Assembly: GCA_019973155.2 (NCBI GenBank)
Contig: BPQB01000018.1
Span: forward strand, 186,001 to 250,000
DNA: 64,000 bases
From: Phanerochaete sordida
Lineage: Eukaryota > Basidiomycota > Agaricomycetes > Polyporales > Phanerochaetaceae
Reading direction: 5' to 3'
Part shown: in pieces, positions 21,930-33,613 of the stretch
Layout of the letters: each line of letters begins with the position of its first letter
How positions within the stretch are numbered: position 1 is the first letter of the stretch
Translations under genes and position numbers: made by a program
Notes under the pieces: model-generated
Database searches by the model: none
Told to the model about the DNA's origin: nothing
What the model saw: only the letters and a program-made list of their open reading frames with translations

Positions 21930-23485
21930 ATGCCTCTCAACTTGTCCCAGTACCTCCACCTGCGCTCGGTCCCCTCCTTCCGCACAATCCTCGCTGTCTC
22001 GGTCCTACTGCGCGTAGGGTTAATTCTGTACAGCGAATGGCATGACGCACATTCGGTCGTGAAGTACACGGACATCGACTACCGCGTCTTCAGCGATGCA
22101 GCACGCTTTGTCTTGCACCCTACGGAGGGTAATGTCGCGCAGGGACCACTAGGAAAGAGGCTGGGGCTCGGAGAGTGCGTGCACATCTTTAATTTCTCCC
22201 CAGGGAAAGACTGACATCGGTGTAGTCCATACACCCGAGCGACGTACCGCTACACACCTCTCCTTGCCCTGCTGCTAACACCCAACGAATGGCTTCATCC
22301 TTCCTTCGGAAAGTACCTCTTCGCGGCGTGCGACATCCTCGCAGGGGTGCTCATGCACACGCTCCTCACCTCCGCCATTCTGCCTCACGCGGACGCCCAC
22401 TCGGCCTCGCCAGCGCGTGACACAGACAAGCACTACGCGCGCCCCTCCACCCCACCCTCGGCCTCACCGGCAGCCTCCCCAACGCGCCGCGAACAGCTCG
22501 CGATGCTGCTCGCCGCGACACACCTCCTGAACCCGCTCGTCTTCACGATCTCGACGCGCGGCTCGTCCGAGAGCGTGCTCGCGCTTTTCGTGCTGCTCAC
22601 GCTGCACGCCGCCGTGCGCGCGCGCTGGGCCGCCGCCGCCGCGCTCCTCGGGCTCGCAACGCACTGGAAGATCTACCCGTTCGTGTACGGCGTCGCGTGC
22701 CTCGGCGTCATTGGCGGCGAGCGCGGCGTTGCGCAGGGATGGAGGGGGCTCGTGGGGCAGCTGGTGAACTGGCGCACGGTGTGGTTTGCCGTGGTCAGCG
22801 CGGGGACGTTTGTGCTGCTCGGGGCGGGGATGTATGCAATGTGAGTCGCGCTTTGCGTTGCGTGGGGACACCGGGGCTGACAGCGCGCCAGCTGGGGCTA
22901 CCCTTTCCTCTACGAGAGCTACCTCTACCACGTCCACCGACTCGACCACCGCCACAACTTCTCGCCGTACTTCTATGCGATCTACCTCGCGTACCCGACG
23001 CACTACGTGCCGTCGAGCGAGCCGAGCGTGTGGCAGCGCGTGCTCGCGTCGCCGCTCGCGAGCTTCGGGCCGCAGATGGCGCTCGCGCTCGGCGCGGGCG
23101 TGCTCTTTGGGCGGCGGCGGCGCGACCTCGTCTTCGCGTGGTTCGTGCAGACGTTCGTGTTCGTCATCTTCAACAAGGTGTGCACGTCGCAGGTGTGTCT
23201 CTCTCCCTCGCCTGCACTACGATGGCGGCTGATCGCTGCGGACAGTATTTCCTGTGGTACACGCTGTTCCTGCCGCTGCTCATCCCGCAGCTGAGCATGA
23301 CGCCGCGACGCGCGCTGCAGCTGGCGGGCGTGTGGGTGGGCACGCAGGCCTTGTGGCTGAGCGAGGCGTACAAGCTCGAGTTCCTCGGCCAGCCCGTGTT
23401 CTTCGGGCTCTGGGTGCGCGGGCTGATATACCTTGCGGGGCACGCGTGGGTCTTGGCGGGGATCATGGAGAGCTACGAGCCGTAA
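21930..23485 (+). CDS. GPI14: GPI mannosyltransferase 1 (PIG-M)
   Basis: Adds the first mannose to the GPI anchor precursor on the luminal side of the ER. Start [14 protein letters not shown] precedes a hydrophobic helix. The lumenal loop has the DXD motif in [16 protein letters not shown]. Later segments [69 protein letters not shown] and [19 protein letters not shown] are all typical of PIG-M. About ten membrane helices. A Ser/Pro-rich insertion lies between the third and fourth helices. Stop 23483-23485. Convergent with the GMF gene, with 106 bases between stop codons. Confidence 0.93.
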
Positions 23486-23591
23486 GATGTTCTGGTATTC
23501 AGATGCCAAATGCTACATTATATGCTTGAGTTTCCCGGATATGTGTACAATCGTTCCCGTGTATCCCTGGTATGTGCGATCGCGCACGGGC

Positions 23592-24166
23592 TCATGTCTG
23601 GAGAAGGCGCGCGTTCACGATGTCGGTCGTCAGGCCCTCGGCACCGTCGCGGATCTCGATGACTTTGCCCACGTCGGCCTGCGGCGCGTCAGCGGCGCTG
23701 GGAAAGTAGGCGGGGGAGCACGCACCGTGTTCTGGAAATCGATCAGCCCGCTCGCGTGCAGCGTCAGCAAGCTCATCTCGCTCGAGGACGGTGCCCAGTT
23801 GAGGAGCACGAGCGGGAAGGACTTGCGGCCGTCCGCGTGGTTGAGCTCGTACGAGAGCACGACGTAGCGCGGCGCGTTCTCCGGGAGCTCTACGGCGCGG
23901 TCAGCGGGCGGGCGGGCGCTGCACGCGCGGGGATCTGCGCACCTTCGGCGAGGTCCTCGATGCTGATGTTGTCAAACTGCTCGACCTCCTCCATGAGCAG
24001 CTTCTGCTTGTTGATCTTGACGACGAGCGCGGCGTGCCCGGCGTTGCGGCGCGCGAAGCGGAACTTGCGCAGCGCGGCCTTGAGCTCCTGCGGGATGTCG
24101 ACGGTGCTGGCCTGCGATCGCGCGTGAGCCAGCAGCGGGCGCGAGCGGGGACGCGGGACAGACCAT
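23592..24166 (-). CDS. glia maturation factor / ADF-cofilin-like protein
   Basis: ADF-homology protein of the GMF type (yeast Aim7), which binds Arp2/3 and debranches actin filaments. The first exon appears to be only the ATG (24166-24164), followed by an intron starting GTCTGT. The protein then reads MASTVDIPQELKAALRKF, RRNAGHAALVVKINKQ, FDNISIEDLAEELPENAPRY, VVLSYELNHADGRKSFPLVL, LTLHASGLIDFQN and ADVGKVIEIRDGAEGLTTD, ending QT at 23592. The single-codon first exon is an inference from the intron and the family N-terminus. Confidence 0.85.
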
Positions 24167-24770
24167 GGCGGGGAGACGACTGGAGGGAGCGTTGTGGCGA
24201 GATCGGATCTGGGTAGGGTCAGGCAGATTAGATAAGATGGCCGCGGCGGTACCTGCTCCTAATCTTATCGACGCCACGAGAGCTTGACCGCTCGCATTCG
24301 CCGAATACTCGCCAAATCGTCCGTGTGTCAGCCGGCGCGCAATGCAGGGGCGGCCCAGGTGCTCTTTGCAGCCGCCGCGCAGCACGGTCCGCAGGCTGCA
24401 TGCCGCGAGGGCGAGGCAAGACACTGGTGCCGCAGCGCGATGCGATCACACAGTGGCTGGCCTGAATCTCTTAAGTCAGTGAGGTCAGCGGTGAAGTAAG
24501 GTTGGGAGGATAACGAAGTAAGGAAGGTTTGTTACTCCGCTTCAAAGCGTCGAGATGCTCGATTGACCGCGAGGCGGACTCCATGATGATGACCCTCTGG
24601 CGGGCTGCCGCCCCGCAGCGTGGCTATCTCCCACACGGCTTTCTAATCCAAATGCTCTGAAAACACCCGGACGGATATCCTCGACGCTCTCGTTTCACCC
24701 ATGTCCCCCTCCCTCTGAGCAGCACCACCCCCGCTCCAGCCCACACCGCCCCGCCCGCTGAGCACCGAGC
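24167..24770. other. divergent intergenic region, GMF / MFS transporter
   Basis: Upstream region of both genes. No further gene recognised. Confidence 0.45.
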
Positions 24771-27512
24771 ATGTCGCCCTCCAGAGAGCCGTCCCCGAGG
24801 CCGCCCATCTCCACCCGCGCGTCCTCACGCGCACGGTCAGGCTATGGTAGCCGGGCGCCCTCCCGGCCCCGCTACTCCAGGGCTTCGTCCCGGGCATCGC
24901 TGGCCTACGTCCCAGGAGGTGGCGAGAGCCTGCTTCTTCCCGAAGGCGCCATCGGCGAGGAGGCTACTGAGCTCTTGCAGGAGTTCGTCCACCCACACCA
25001 TCATCACGCCAGGGTCGATGTGGACGACGACGAAGCCGACGATGACAGCGATACCGCGTCGCTCGAGCAAATCAAGAGTCTGCCGTGGTACAAGCGACCA
25101 AACCCATGGTGGTAAGTGCAGTCTTGGTTAATTGGTGTGTTGTTGTCACTCCCGCTACGCTCGACGTCTTCCACCTCGCCTTTGCACGGGGCAGCTCGCA
25201 GTGGGCCGAGCGTTTTCCGAGCCGTACTACCATCGCGTCAAGGCGTGCTGCTACCTTGCGATTCCTTGCGCGACGGACCTGGCAGGTTCCGTGACTGCGT
25301 GGCTGGCGTTTGCGTCGACTAGTGCATGCAAGCAGGTCTATCGTTGACAGAATTGCTGCCATGACACGCCTGTTTGACCGCGGCACATCCCGCGTCGCGC
25401 CGCCCTTGACCGCAGCTCGAGGATCTATTTGAACGAACGCGAGGATACCAGGATGTCATGAGCCTGCAGCAATATGATGTTCAGACGGGCACCGCACACG
25501 CGTCGCGACGAAGGTGCTGCTGTACCGCGATCTCTACTTTCAATCTATCGTCTGGTCCACACACATGCCGCGTAGCCTGAGGACCCATGCTGACTACCTC
25601 GCGCACCCAGGTTCCTTTTCATGCTCCCGATTGCCGCCACCGCCACGGGGGCGACAATGGCGCCCCGCGTTGAGATATTCACTCAGCTGGCATGTGCCGC
25701 GCACAGGCCCGAATACAATTCCGACAACGGCACCACCGTGCTGCCCTTGATGTTCGGCTACGCGCCGGAGTACGACCCGCGGCTCTGCGCGAAGGACCCC
25801 GTTGTGCAGGAGGCCGTCGCCCGCATGAACATGGCCATGGCCGCGACCATGGGTGTCCTCACCTGCCTGACCACTGCCTGGTGGGGCTCGCTTTCCGATC
25901 GTTTCGGCCGCATCCGCGTGCTCTCTTTCGCCGTGTTCGGCCTGCTCATGACCGACGCTAACTTCCTTGTCGTCGCTCGCTGGCACCAGGTGTTGCCAGG
26001 CGGATACTGGTTCCTGCTCGTCGGCCCGTTCCTCGATGGGCTGCTAGGAGGTATGATCGACCACATGCGTGGTTGATAGTGCGCTCACAGCGCATGCAGG
26101 AATGGCTGCGGTCACGGCCGCAATACACGCGTATGTCGCAGACTGCACAGAGCCCGGCGAAAGGTGCGTTCTTTGCCAATTCCTACATGCTTCCATTCAC
26201 CTACACGCGCAGGGCGCACGTCTTCTCGCTCTTCCTCGGTCTCCTCTTCATCGGCATCGGCCTCGGGCCCACCTTCGGCAGCGTCCTGATCCGCCTCACG
26301 GGCAATGTCCTCTCTGTTTTCTACGTCAGCACCGCGATCCACCTGCTCTACGCCTCCCTCATTATCTTCGTCATCCCCGAGTCGCTCAGCGCCCGTCGCA
26401 TGCGTGAGGCGCGCCGTGCGTGGCACGAACGTCTCGAGGAGGAGCGCCTCTCGCCCAAGGCGCACGGCTTCGGCGCGTGGGCCCGCAGCCTCTTCCGCTT
26501 CCTCCAGCCGCTCTCCGTCTTCTATCCCTCGCGCGTGCACGACAGCGCGAACCCCCTCAAGCGCGGGAAGCGCGACTGGAACCTGCTCCTCGTTGCGCTT
26601 GCGTACGGCTTCACGTGCTCTATCATCGGCGCGTATCCGTACAAATTCCAATACACGAGCGTCGTTTTCGGCTGGACCTCTGAGCAGGTACGTGCATCGA
26701 ACGTCGTGCAGATTCCCTCAGCTGACCTGATGAGCAGATTGGCTACTGGTTGAGTGTGGTCGGGGCTACGCGTGCTATTTATTTGACAGTGCTTCTGCCG
26801 TGTTAGTGCTGCCTCTTGCTACTCTGATATGCGGGCGTTACTAATGCCTTTGATAGTGGCAATCAAGCTTGTGAAGTCCCGCCTGCAACCAGCCATCCAG
26901 CTGCCGACCGCAGAGGACGAGCCTCTGCAGCCCGTGGCCGGCTCGTCCACGTCTAAGCCACCAGCAGGACCGAGCAACTCGCGCAGCATTTACTTCGACT
27001 TCGGGCTCGCTCGCATCTCGCTCGCGCTCGAGGTCGTCTCATACGCGCTCGTCCCGTTCGCGCCGTCCGCAGCGTGGTACACGGGCGCGACGATGCTCGG
27101 CTCGTTCGGCTCGGGCTTCGGGCCCGCGATGCAGAGCGTCGCGCTCAGCCTGTACACGCTGCGCGGCGGGCGCGAGAGCGGGCGGCTCTTCGGCGCGCTC
27201 AGCGTCGTGCAGAGCCTCTGCAGCCAGGTGCTCGGCCCCGCGCTCTACGGCTTCACGTTCATGAGCACCGTCCGCACGTTCCCCGCCGCGATCTTCTTCG
27301 TCACGAGCGCGAGCGTCATGCTCGCGTTTGTGTTCCTCGCGCTCGTGCGCCTCCCGCGCGAGGGCGCGGCCAGCGAGGAGGACGGGCTCGCGCCGGTGTC
27401 GGAGGACGAGGCGGAGCTGCAGACGCCTGAGTTCGATGCCGACGTTCCGCGCATCGTCGTCGAGGACGCAGGTGGAAAGCCCTCGTCGTCGCAGTCCACC
27501 CCTACCCTCTGA
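24771..27512 (+). CDS. major facilitator superfamily transporter
   Basis: Polytopic transporter with about twelve helices and a long cytosolic N-terminus (MSPSREPSPRPPISTRASS, acidic stretch DVDDDEADDD). The first helix is MLPIAATATGATMAPRV. The MFS signature GSLSDRFGRIRVL lies in the loop after helix 2. Other helices include GLLFIGIGLGPTFGSVLI and WYTGATMLGSFGSGFGPA. A central cytosolic loop carries the LKRGKRDWNLLLVALAYG segment. The first intron (25112-25610) is about 500 bases, far longer than others in this window. It joins PNPWW to FLFMLPIA. Substrate unknown; the type resembles fungal drug- or metabolite-exporter families. Confidence 0.85.
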
Positions 27513-27850
27513 AGATCGCTGTGATCCCGTCCCTGTCTACTCGTCAACACCGCCGTTTCTGCTCATCGTCCCCGTCTTTGTTGAACCATCTTATCTGAAG
27601 CTCTCGACGAGCTTGAAAGCTCTTGCTATGCAGACATCCCCCTTTCCTTTTCCTTGTAAACATAGTTTCCAGATGTGAATATACGTAGCTTAGCAGTCTT
27701 CATAGCCACCGTATCATAGATCTGCATCCCGCACACTCTGGGAATGGTATAGATATCTTGCACACGAGCCAAAAGTCTTGGCGTGGCGCTTCCTAACGAC
27801 GTTCAAGAAACCATCACCTGCCGGCGCCACGTTCTTGTACGCCAGCCACC
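27513..27850. other. intergenic, DUF4246 copy C promoter
   Basis: Contains a tract at about 27706-27775 that is also found, with changes, beside the DUF4246 remnant at 16211-16283. Otherwise nothing recognised. Confidence 0.5.
27706..27775 (+). repeat. short dispersed repeat shared with DUF4246 remnant
   Basis: Begins CCACCGTATCATAGATCT; the minus strand at 16283-16266 carries the same 18 bases, and similarity continues for about 70 bases (ATAGATAT and GAGCC/AAGCC blocks) with small changes. Here it lies some 75 bases upstream of copy C; in the remnant it lies directly after the truncated exon. Confidence 0.7.
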
Positions 27851-29789
27851 ATGAGCGAAGCAGGCTCTGGCGAAGATGAAAGCGAGGAGCTTCTCGCGAT
27901 GTCGGGCTTGTTTCGACACCCCTTTCGCGACAGGATGTCCGCCGACTTCGGCCAGTCGTTTGGCCCGTACGACGATCGCGCTTTGCCAGTATGTCACGTC
28001 CCGCAAAGCTTGCTGACGCGATCTGGCCAGGAGACTGACCGCGCGCGACAGGCGAACGAGAGAAACATGTGCGCGTTGTCTGCGACTCTCAGGGCCAAGC
28101 CAGACTGGTGGGTCAAGATCCAAGACAAAGATATACGTGCGCGATGGAAGGCAGAAGCGACCGGCGCGCCGGTACCATATGGTAACATTCCGCTGAAAGA
28201 AGATGAAGTGGAATATGTCCTCGATGAATTGGTGTGGTACGCGTCCAGACGAGTCGAAGAGAATGGCATAGAGGTCAGTCGGATCTGCAGAGGTACTAGC
28301 CTTTCATTTTATGCCTGCGCTGATGCTCGGTACGCTGTGTAGGCATCGATATTCCAGCGTATCTGGCAGTCCGACGCCCTCGTAAGCGATTCGCTTCGCT
28401 CTGGGCTGCTGCAAGTAGCTCGGAGGCTCGAGGATGTTCCAGCAGACAAGCAGGACTGGCATCCACGCGCCGACGGCCAAGTACTCGACCTTGTGCATCC
28501 CTCCCTATACTGCATCGTCTACTCGACTACTGTGGCCATCGACCGAGATGACGAGATCGAGCCGCGACCCCCGGGTGTAGACGTTGAACTGGTGGACCCC
28601 TACGCCGCCGACAGCATGTTCATGTCTGACAAGTTTAGCTGGCTCCCTACCGACTTCGCGATCTCGGAGGACGGAGGTACCGCCAAAGCGCTTGCCTACA
28701 TCAACAACCTCCATCCCGCAATGCACGCCGAGGCATACCCTGTGATAGAAGCACTTGTGGCCTGTTTCGTACCACTTTGGGAGCGGGTCCTCGCTGAATC
28801 TCGTGCAGGCTTCGAGATGCGCCGGCTTGCGGAAGACCACTACTATTGGCAGGAACTCACGGAGCCGTCGCACTCGGGAGAGTCGGATGGTGAAGACGAT
28901 GAAGCTCCAATACCGCGCATTCTTCATTTGCCTTCTGCCAAGATCCCGTTCGAGCCTCATGCTGAGCCCAAGCCTGTCAATCTCAAAGGACGCACGTTGC
29001 AGGTGATCGTCAAATTGGCGGATATTGTACTGGTGAGATTTGCATCTCCCTCCTGCATTCTGAGTGCCTCATATGCTGCACAGACCCCAGAGAAGCCGCA
29101 GTACCCCGGTGGGAGCTGGCACGTAGAGGGCATGGTCAACGAGGGGATCGTGGCATCAGGTATATATTACTACGATGAGGAGAACATCACAGAAAGCGCA
29201 TTAGCCTTCCGGATGGGCGTGAGCGAGCCTGGCTACGAGAACGGTGACGACGAAGGCATGGACTTAGTCTACAAGCTTGCCAGGTAAGCCATATACTACC
29301 AAATGTTAGGGATCCTGCTGACGACAACGCAGAGAAGGACCGCTTGTCCAGTACATAGGCTCCGTTGCTACCAAGCAAGGGCGCTGCATAGCGTTCCCAA
29401 ACGTCTACCAGCACCAGGTCCAGCCATTCGAGCTCGTCGACAAGTCTCGTTCAGGACATCGTAAGATCGTGGCGCTCTTCCTCGTCGATCCAGCACTTCC
29501 GTATCCGCGTCCTTCGACGAGTGACATACCTCCTCAACAGAAAGACTGGATCAAGATGGCTCTGCAGGAAGCCGCTACCGATCTCCGCGGGTCGCACCCT
29601 GCGGCCGCCAAAGGGCTCGGGAAACTCCCCGTCGAAGTCATAGATATGATTGTCGACCAAGCGGATTGGCTGATGTCCAGGAAGGACGCAGAGGCTGTCC
29701 GCCTCGAACTCATGGACGAGCGCAGCGTCATGACAGACTCCAACAATGAGAACATGTTCGAAACGATGTTCTGCATGTGCGAGCATTAG
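27851..29789 (+). CDS. DUF4246 protein, copy C
   Basis: Full-length member of the same family as copies B and D. Start MSEAGSGEDESEELLAMSGL. It shows RHPFRDRMSADFG, ANERNMCALSATLRAKPDWW, EVEYVLDELVWYASRR, IWQSDALVSD, DWHPRADGQVLDLVHPSLY, FSWLPTDFAISEDGG, YINNLHPAMHAEAY and VPLWERVLAESRAG, then an acidic loop, GRTLQVIVKLADIVL, TPEKPQYPGGSWHVEGMVNE, GIYYYDEENITESALAFRMG, GRCIAFPNVYQHQVQPFELV, SGHRKIVALFLVDP, and a C-terminus with LPVEVIDMIVDQADWLMSRK and FCMCEH. The HxE in WHVEG, a later His in YQHQV and Arg in GHRK recall an Fe(II)/2-oxoglutarate oxygenase layout (inference). Confidence 0.88.
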
Positions 29790-30260
29790 TTTAGACTAGT
29801 AGTGCCTCTAAAATGTCTCGTGGCGAACAGTGTAGTATTGGTTAACGCGCTGCGTATTTCAGAATGTACTCTTTTTGTCTGGGTACTTTGCCTGGTGTAT
29901 CACTACTGTTGGGCGGTCCGCTGCGGGGATTCCGAACTTGAGCGGAGGATGCGCCCGCAGCGCGTTGAGTCACTCGCGACGCCAGCCGCCTGCGATCTCT
30001 CGGTCCCTCCTCAGTCCGACCTGCTCGAGGACTGTGCAAAAAGGTTGAGACTGCGACCCGCAGCCCCCGCAGGTACCTGTCGCTATGGGACCATTGTGGG
30101 ATCCGAGCGTTACGCAAATCCCAGTCACTGCGAGATGACTCGAGCTGTCTTCGACTCGAGTCATAGCAGGGTCAGGTAGAATATATTCAACGTCGCGGTC
30201 AGTATATAGCCATGAACACGTCCATGAAGGCTGCGGTATCACTCTCTGGCTCAAGCCAAT
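29790..30260. other. intergenic between DUF4246 copies C and D
   Basis: Spacer of the tandem pair. A TATATAG run lies about 50 bases before copy D. No further exon or repeat recognised. Confidence 0.4.
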
Positions 30261-32073
30261 ATGGCCGTATACACCAAGCAAGATGCAGCAGGCCTGCAGA
30301 TGTCGGGCGTTTTCCGCCATCCGTTCCGCGATCGCTACCAAGACTTTGGCAGCGAATGCGGGCCATATGATGACGCCGCATTATCCGTACGTACAATTCC
30401 CCGCTCAGCTTGGACACTACTGACTGGTTTAGGCGAATGTCCGGAACATGTGCGCCTTGTCCGCTGCCATCCGCGCCAAAGTCAGCTGGCGAACCAAAGC
30501 TCAGAACCCGATTATACGTGCACGCTGGAGGGAGGAAGCAATCAGTGCACCGGTGCCGTATGGCGACGCTCAACTCACAGAGTACGAGGTTGACTACGTG
30601 CTCAACGAGCTGGCGTGGCATGCATCTAGGAAGGATGAAGAAACCGGTATAGAGGTACAGTGAGCGTGATCATGTCAATGACACACTGCTAATTGAATGC
30701 GCTTCGAATCGTTATTCAGGCATCCGTGTTCAGTAGGATCTGGCAGTCCGATAGACTTGTCAACGATGCTCTTCGCAATGAGCTTCTTCGCGTCGTCGCG
30801 CGGCTAGAGGACATACCAGAGGACCAGAGGGATTGGCACCCGCATACAGACCACCAGGTTCTGGACCTCGTCCATCCTTCGCTCTACTGTATCGTCTACG
30901 ACCAGACGGTGCTTCGCGCCGGATACGATCCGAGACCGCTCCCTTCCGCGTCTCCGTTCGAGGACGCATGCGAGGATACGCGGGGCCTCTTCCGCTCTGA
31001 CCTGTTCAGCTGGCTTCCTACTGACTTCGCGGTCTCGGAGGACGGGACGACGGCCAAGGCCCTGTGCTACATCAACAACCTCAGCCCGTACACGCACGCG
31101 TCAGCGTACCCGGTCATGGAACGACTCGTGGCGCGATTTGTGCCACTCTGGGAGCGTGTCTTGTCCGAGTCCCGTGCGGGCAGGGAGATGCGCCCCCTTC
31201 CTGGATGGAATCATTCTTTCGACGAAAACGACGCGGATGGGTCTGTGCAGCTGAAAGGTCGAACATTGCAGGTTATTATCAAGTTAGCAAATATTCTGCT
31301 CGTAAGTGTTGTCTGTTACTTAGGCGTGTTGGCGAGTCGAAAGCTGATTATGCGAGTGTAGACTCCGGAAAAGCCAGAATACGCCGGCGGTAGCTGGCAC
31401 GTAGAGGGAATGGTCAATGAGGCCATTGTCTCTACTGGCATCTACTACTACGACGAAGAAAATATCACAGAAAGCTCACTGGCCTTCCGGATGGCCGTAT
31501 CTGCACCGGAGGACTACGAGCAGTTTGATTATGACGGCGTGAAGGCAGAATTCGGCTTCACAATGTGAGTCAAGCCGTCTCTAAAAAGCGGGCATACACT
31601 CACAATAAGGGATTAGAGACGAACCGCTCAACCAACAGATTGGTTCTGTTGTGACGAAGCAAGGACGATGCATAGCATTCCCGAACGTCTTCCAGCACCA
31701 AGTCCAGCCGTTTGAGCTCGCTGACAAGTCGAAGCCCGGGCATCGCAAGATCGTCGCGCTTTTCCTCGTCGATCCGGAGCTCCCAAAGCCACGCCCCTCG
31801 ACGACCAACATTCTGCCACAGCAGGCCGGGTGGATGAAGCTTGTGCTGAGAGACGTTGCTGCCAAGCTTCGAGCGGTACACGGGGCCGACGCGAAGGGCT
31901 TCGGGGCTTTACCAGTGGAGGTGATCGACATGATTGTAGACCAAGCGGAGTGGCTCATGTCGAGACAAGAGGCGGAGGAGCATCGGTTGGCATTGATGGA
32001 CGAGCGCACGGCAATGACCGGAGTCAACGACGAGTGCATGTTCTCGATGGCGTTCAACATGTGCGAACACTGA
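30261..32073 (+). CDS. DUF4246 protein, copy D
   Basis: Tandem neighbour of copy C with the same exon order. Start MAVYTKQDAAGLQMSGVF. It carries RHPFRDRYQDFG, ANVRNMCALSAAIRAKVSW, EVDYVLNELAWHASRKD, IWQSDRLVND, DWHPHTDHQVLDLVHPSLY, FSWLPTDFAVSEDGTTAK, YINNLSPYTHASAY, GRTLQVIIKLANILL, SWHVEGMVNEAIVSTGIYYY, GRCIAFPNVFQHQVQPFELA, PGHRKIVALFLVDPELP and LPVEVIDMIVDQAEWLMSRQ, ending FNMCEH. It lacks most of the acidic loop that copy C has after the conserved GRE/GFEMR segment. The C-terminal part is very close to C. All conserved residues are present. Confidence 0.88.
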
Positions 32074-32296
32074 TGTGTAGACGACGGGGGTCCCTAGACT
32101 TAGACAAGATGATAGTCAGTAGAGTGACGATGGACGTTCACGTATGGCCATTATGCGAGCTAAAATGATCCCTCGTGCTTAACTTAGTAGAACTTAGTAG
32201 ACATCGATACGACGGAGTCACGAACCAATGGCGTTGAGTCGAGCGTGCTGCGGCAATATCCCATTATGAAAATGAAGTAGTCAGATAACAGCGTGT

Positions 32297-33462
32297 CTAT
32301 TCCCTGGGAGTAAAGGGGCTTGTAACACGGTGAGAAGGCGCGACAATCACAGGGGGCAACTGCGCAGCCAACTCCTTCGTGCCAGCCGGGAATGGTAGGT
32401 CATCGACGTTCTTGGGCAGGACCTTATCGAACTCTCCCTTGGCATGTGCGATGCGCGCAACACTTTCCATCTTCTTCTTCGCATCCCGAATCATGACGAA
32501 CGCGTCGTCAACGCCGGGGACACAGCCGCGAACGAAGATGAGGTCGAGGGTGGTGTCAACGCGGACGACGGCCAGGTTTTGGGTCGTCGTACGCTCGCCA
32601 CCCAATCTTCCCGCCATCTTCTTACCTGGCCAGACACGGCCTGGATCCTAGGGGAAACTGGATTAGATACAGATTGGCGGGTTTTCGCAAATGCTCGTAC
32701 TTGATGGGCACCGATAGCACCAGCAGAGCGGTGGGATACTGAGACACCATGACTGGCACGGAGACCTTTGAAGTTCCATCGCTTCATGGTTCCCTGGAAG
32801 CCCTTACCGATGCTAACGGACATGTTCAGTGACGGGGTGTGTTGGTGCAGATAGTCACGCACGAATTCGAGATGACGTCCACAAACTGGCCAGGCACAAA
32901 GTGAATCGCTGAAAGCGTAGTCCCTTCGTGTGTAACCATGAGACCGAGCGTGTAGCATTTGACTTTGCACAGTAGACGCACCGACGGGCACATGAGCGTC
33001 AGGCGTGACGGCAAACTCCTTCACGATGCGCTTCGGCGCGACACCAGCCCTCTTGAAGTGACCCAGCATAGGCTTTGTAGTCGTCTTCTCTGATCTGTCG
33101 GACGCAGCGACCTGCACGGCATGGTATTCCGATCCATTATCCCGGACTGTCTTGACGTTCGCGGTAACCTGACAGTTCTCGAGCTACACGCAATGGGTTA
33201 TTCTCAATCCAGCAAACGAATATATATTCCCGCGCACCTGGAGCACTGTCACTGGAAACCGCGCTCCGTTGTTGTCCCACATCGCCGCCATTCCGCGTTT
33301 GCGCGCGATGAGTCCGGTTCGTATTGATCCTGGCGTCCATTTTGTGCCGGCCTCCTCGGTCGTCGCGCTGGTGGAAGGTGCCGCGTTGTTAGAGAGAGTG
33401 GCATGGAGGTGTCTTACCCCAGCCACGGAGTTTCGAGGCTTCAGAGTCCAAAGCCTGAGCAT
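32297..33462 (-). CDS. MRPL9: mitochondrial large-ribosomal-subunit protein uL3m
   Basis: Start [20 protein letters not shown] is a mitochondrial presequence. The uL3 fold shows [111 protein letters not shown] and FVRGCVPG, the standard order for bacterial-type L3. It has a C-terminal extension ending SPFTPRE. The start faces the RRN6 start 151 bases away. Confidence 0.92.
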
Positions 33463-33613
33463 GTTCGCGGTGGTGGCGGAAGAGAGCGCGAGTGTATGGG
33501 CGCTCGCTCGCCAAAAGTGCTTCGGGTCGCCTAAGCGCCAGGCGCATGTCTTGCTCCGAGCCTTCAATCACCTCCTCTTTCTTCGCTGCACATCCTCCCG
33601 GTCAACTCATGGC
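33463..33613. promoter_or_regulatory. compact divergent promoter, uL3m / RRN6
   Basis: Only 151 bases separate the start codons of mitochondrial uL3m (minus) and RRN6 (plus), so the two genes must share their upstream region. No TATA box seen. Confidence 0.6.

Noticed and set aside
22464..23003. Long minus-strand frame opposite PIG-M
   Set aside because: Antisense shadow of the PIG-M exons, no domain and no start context.
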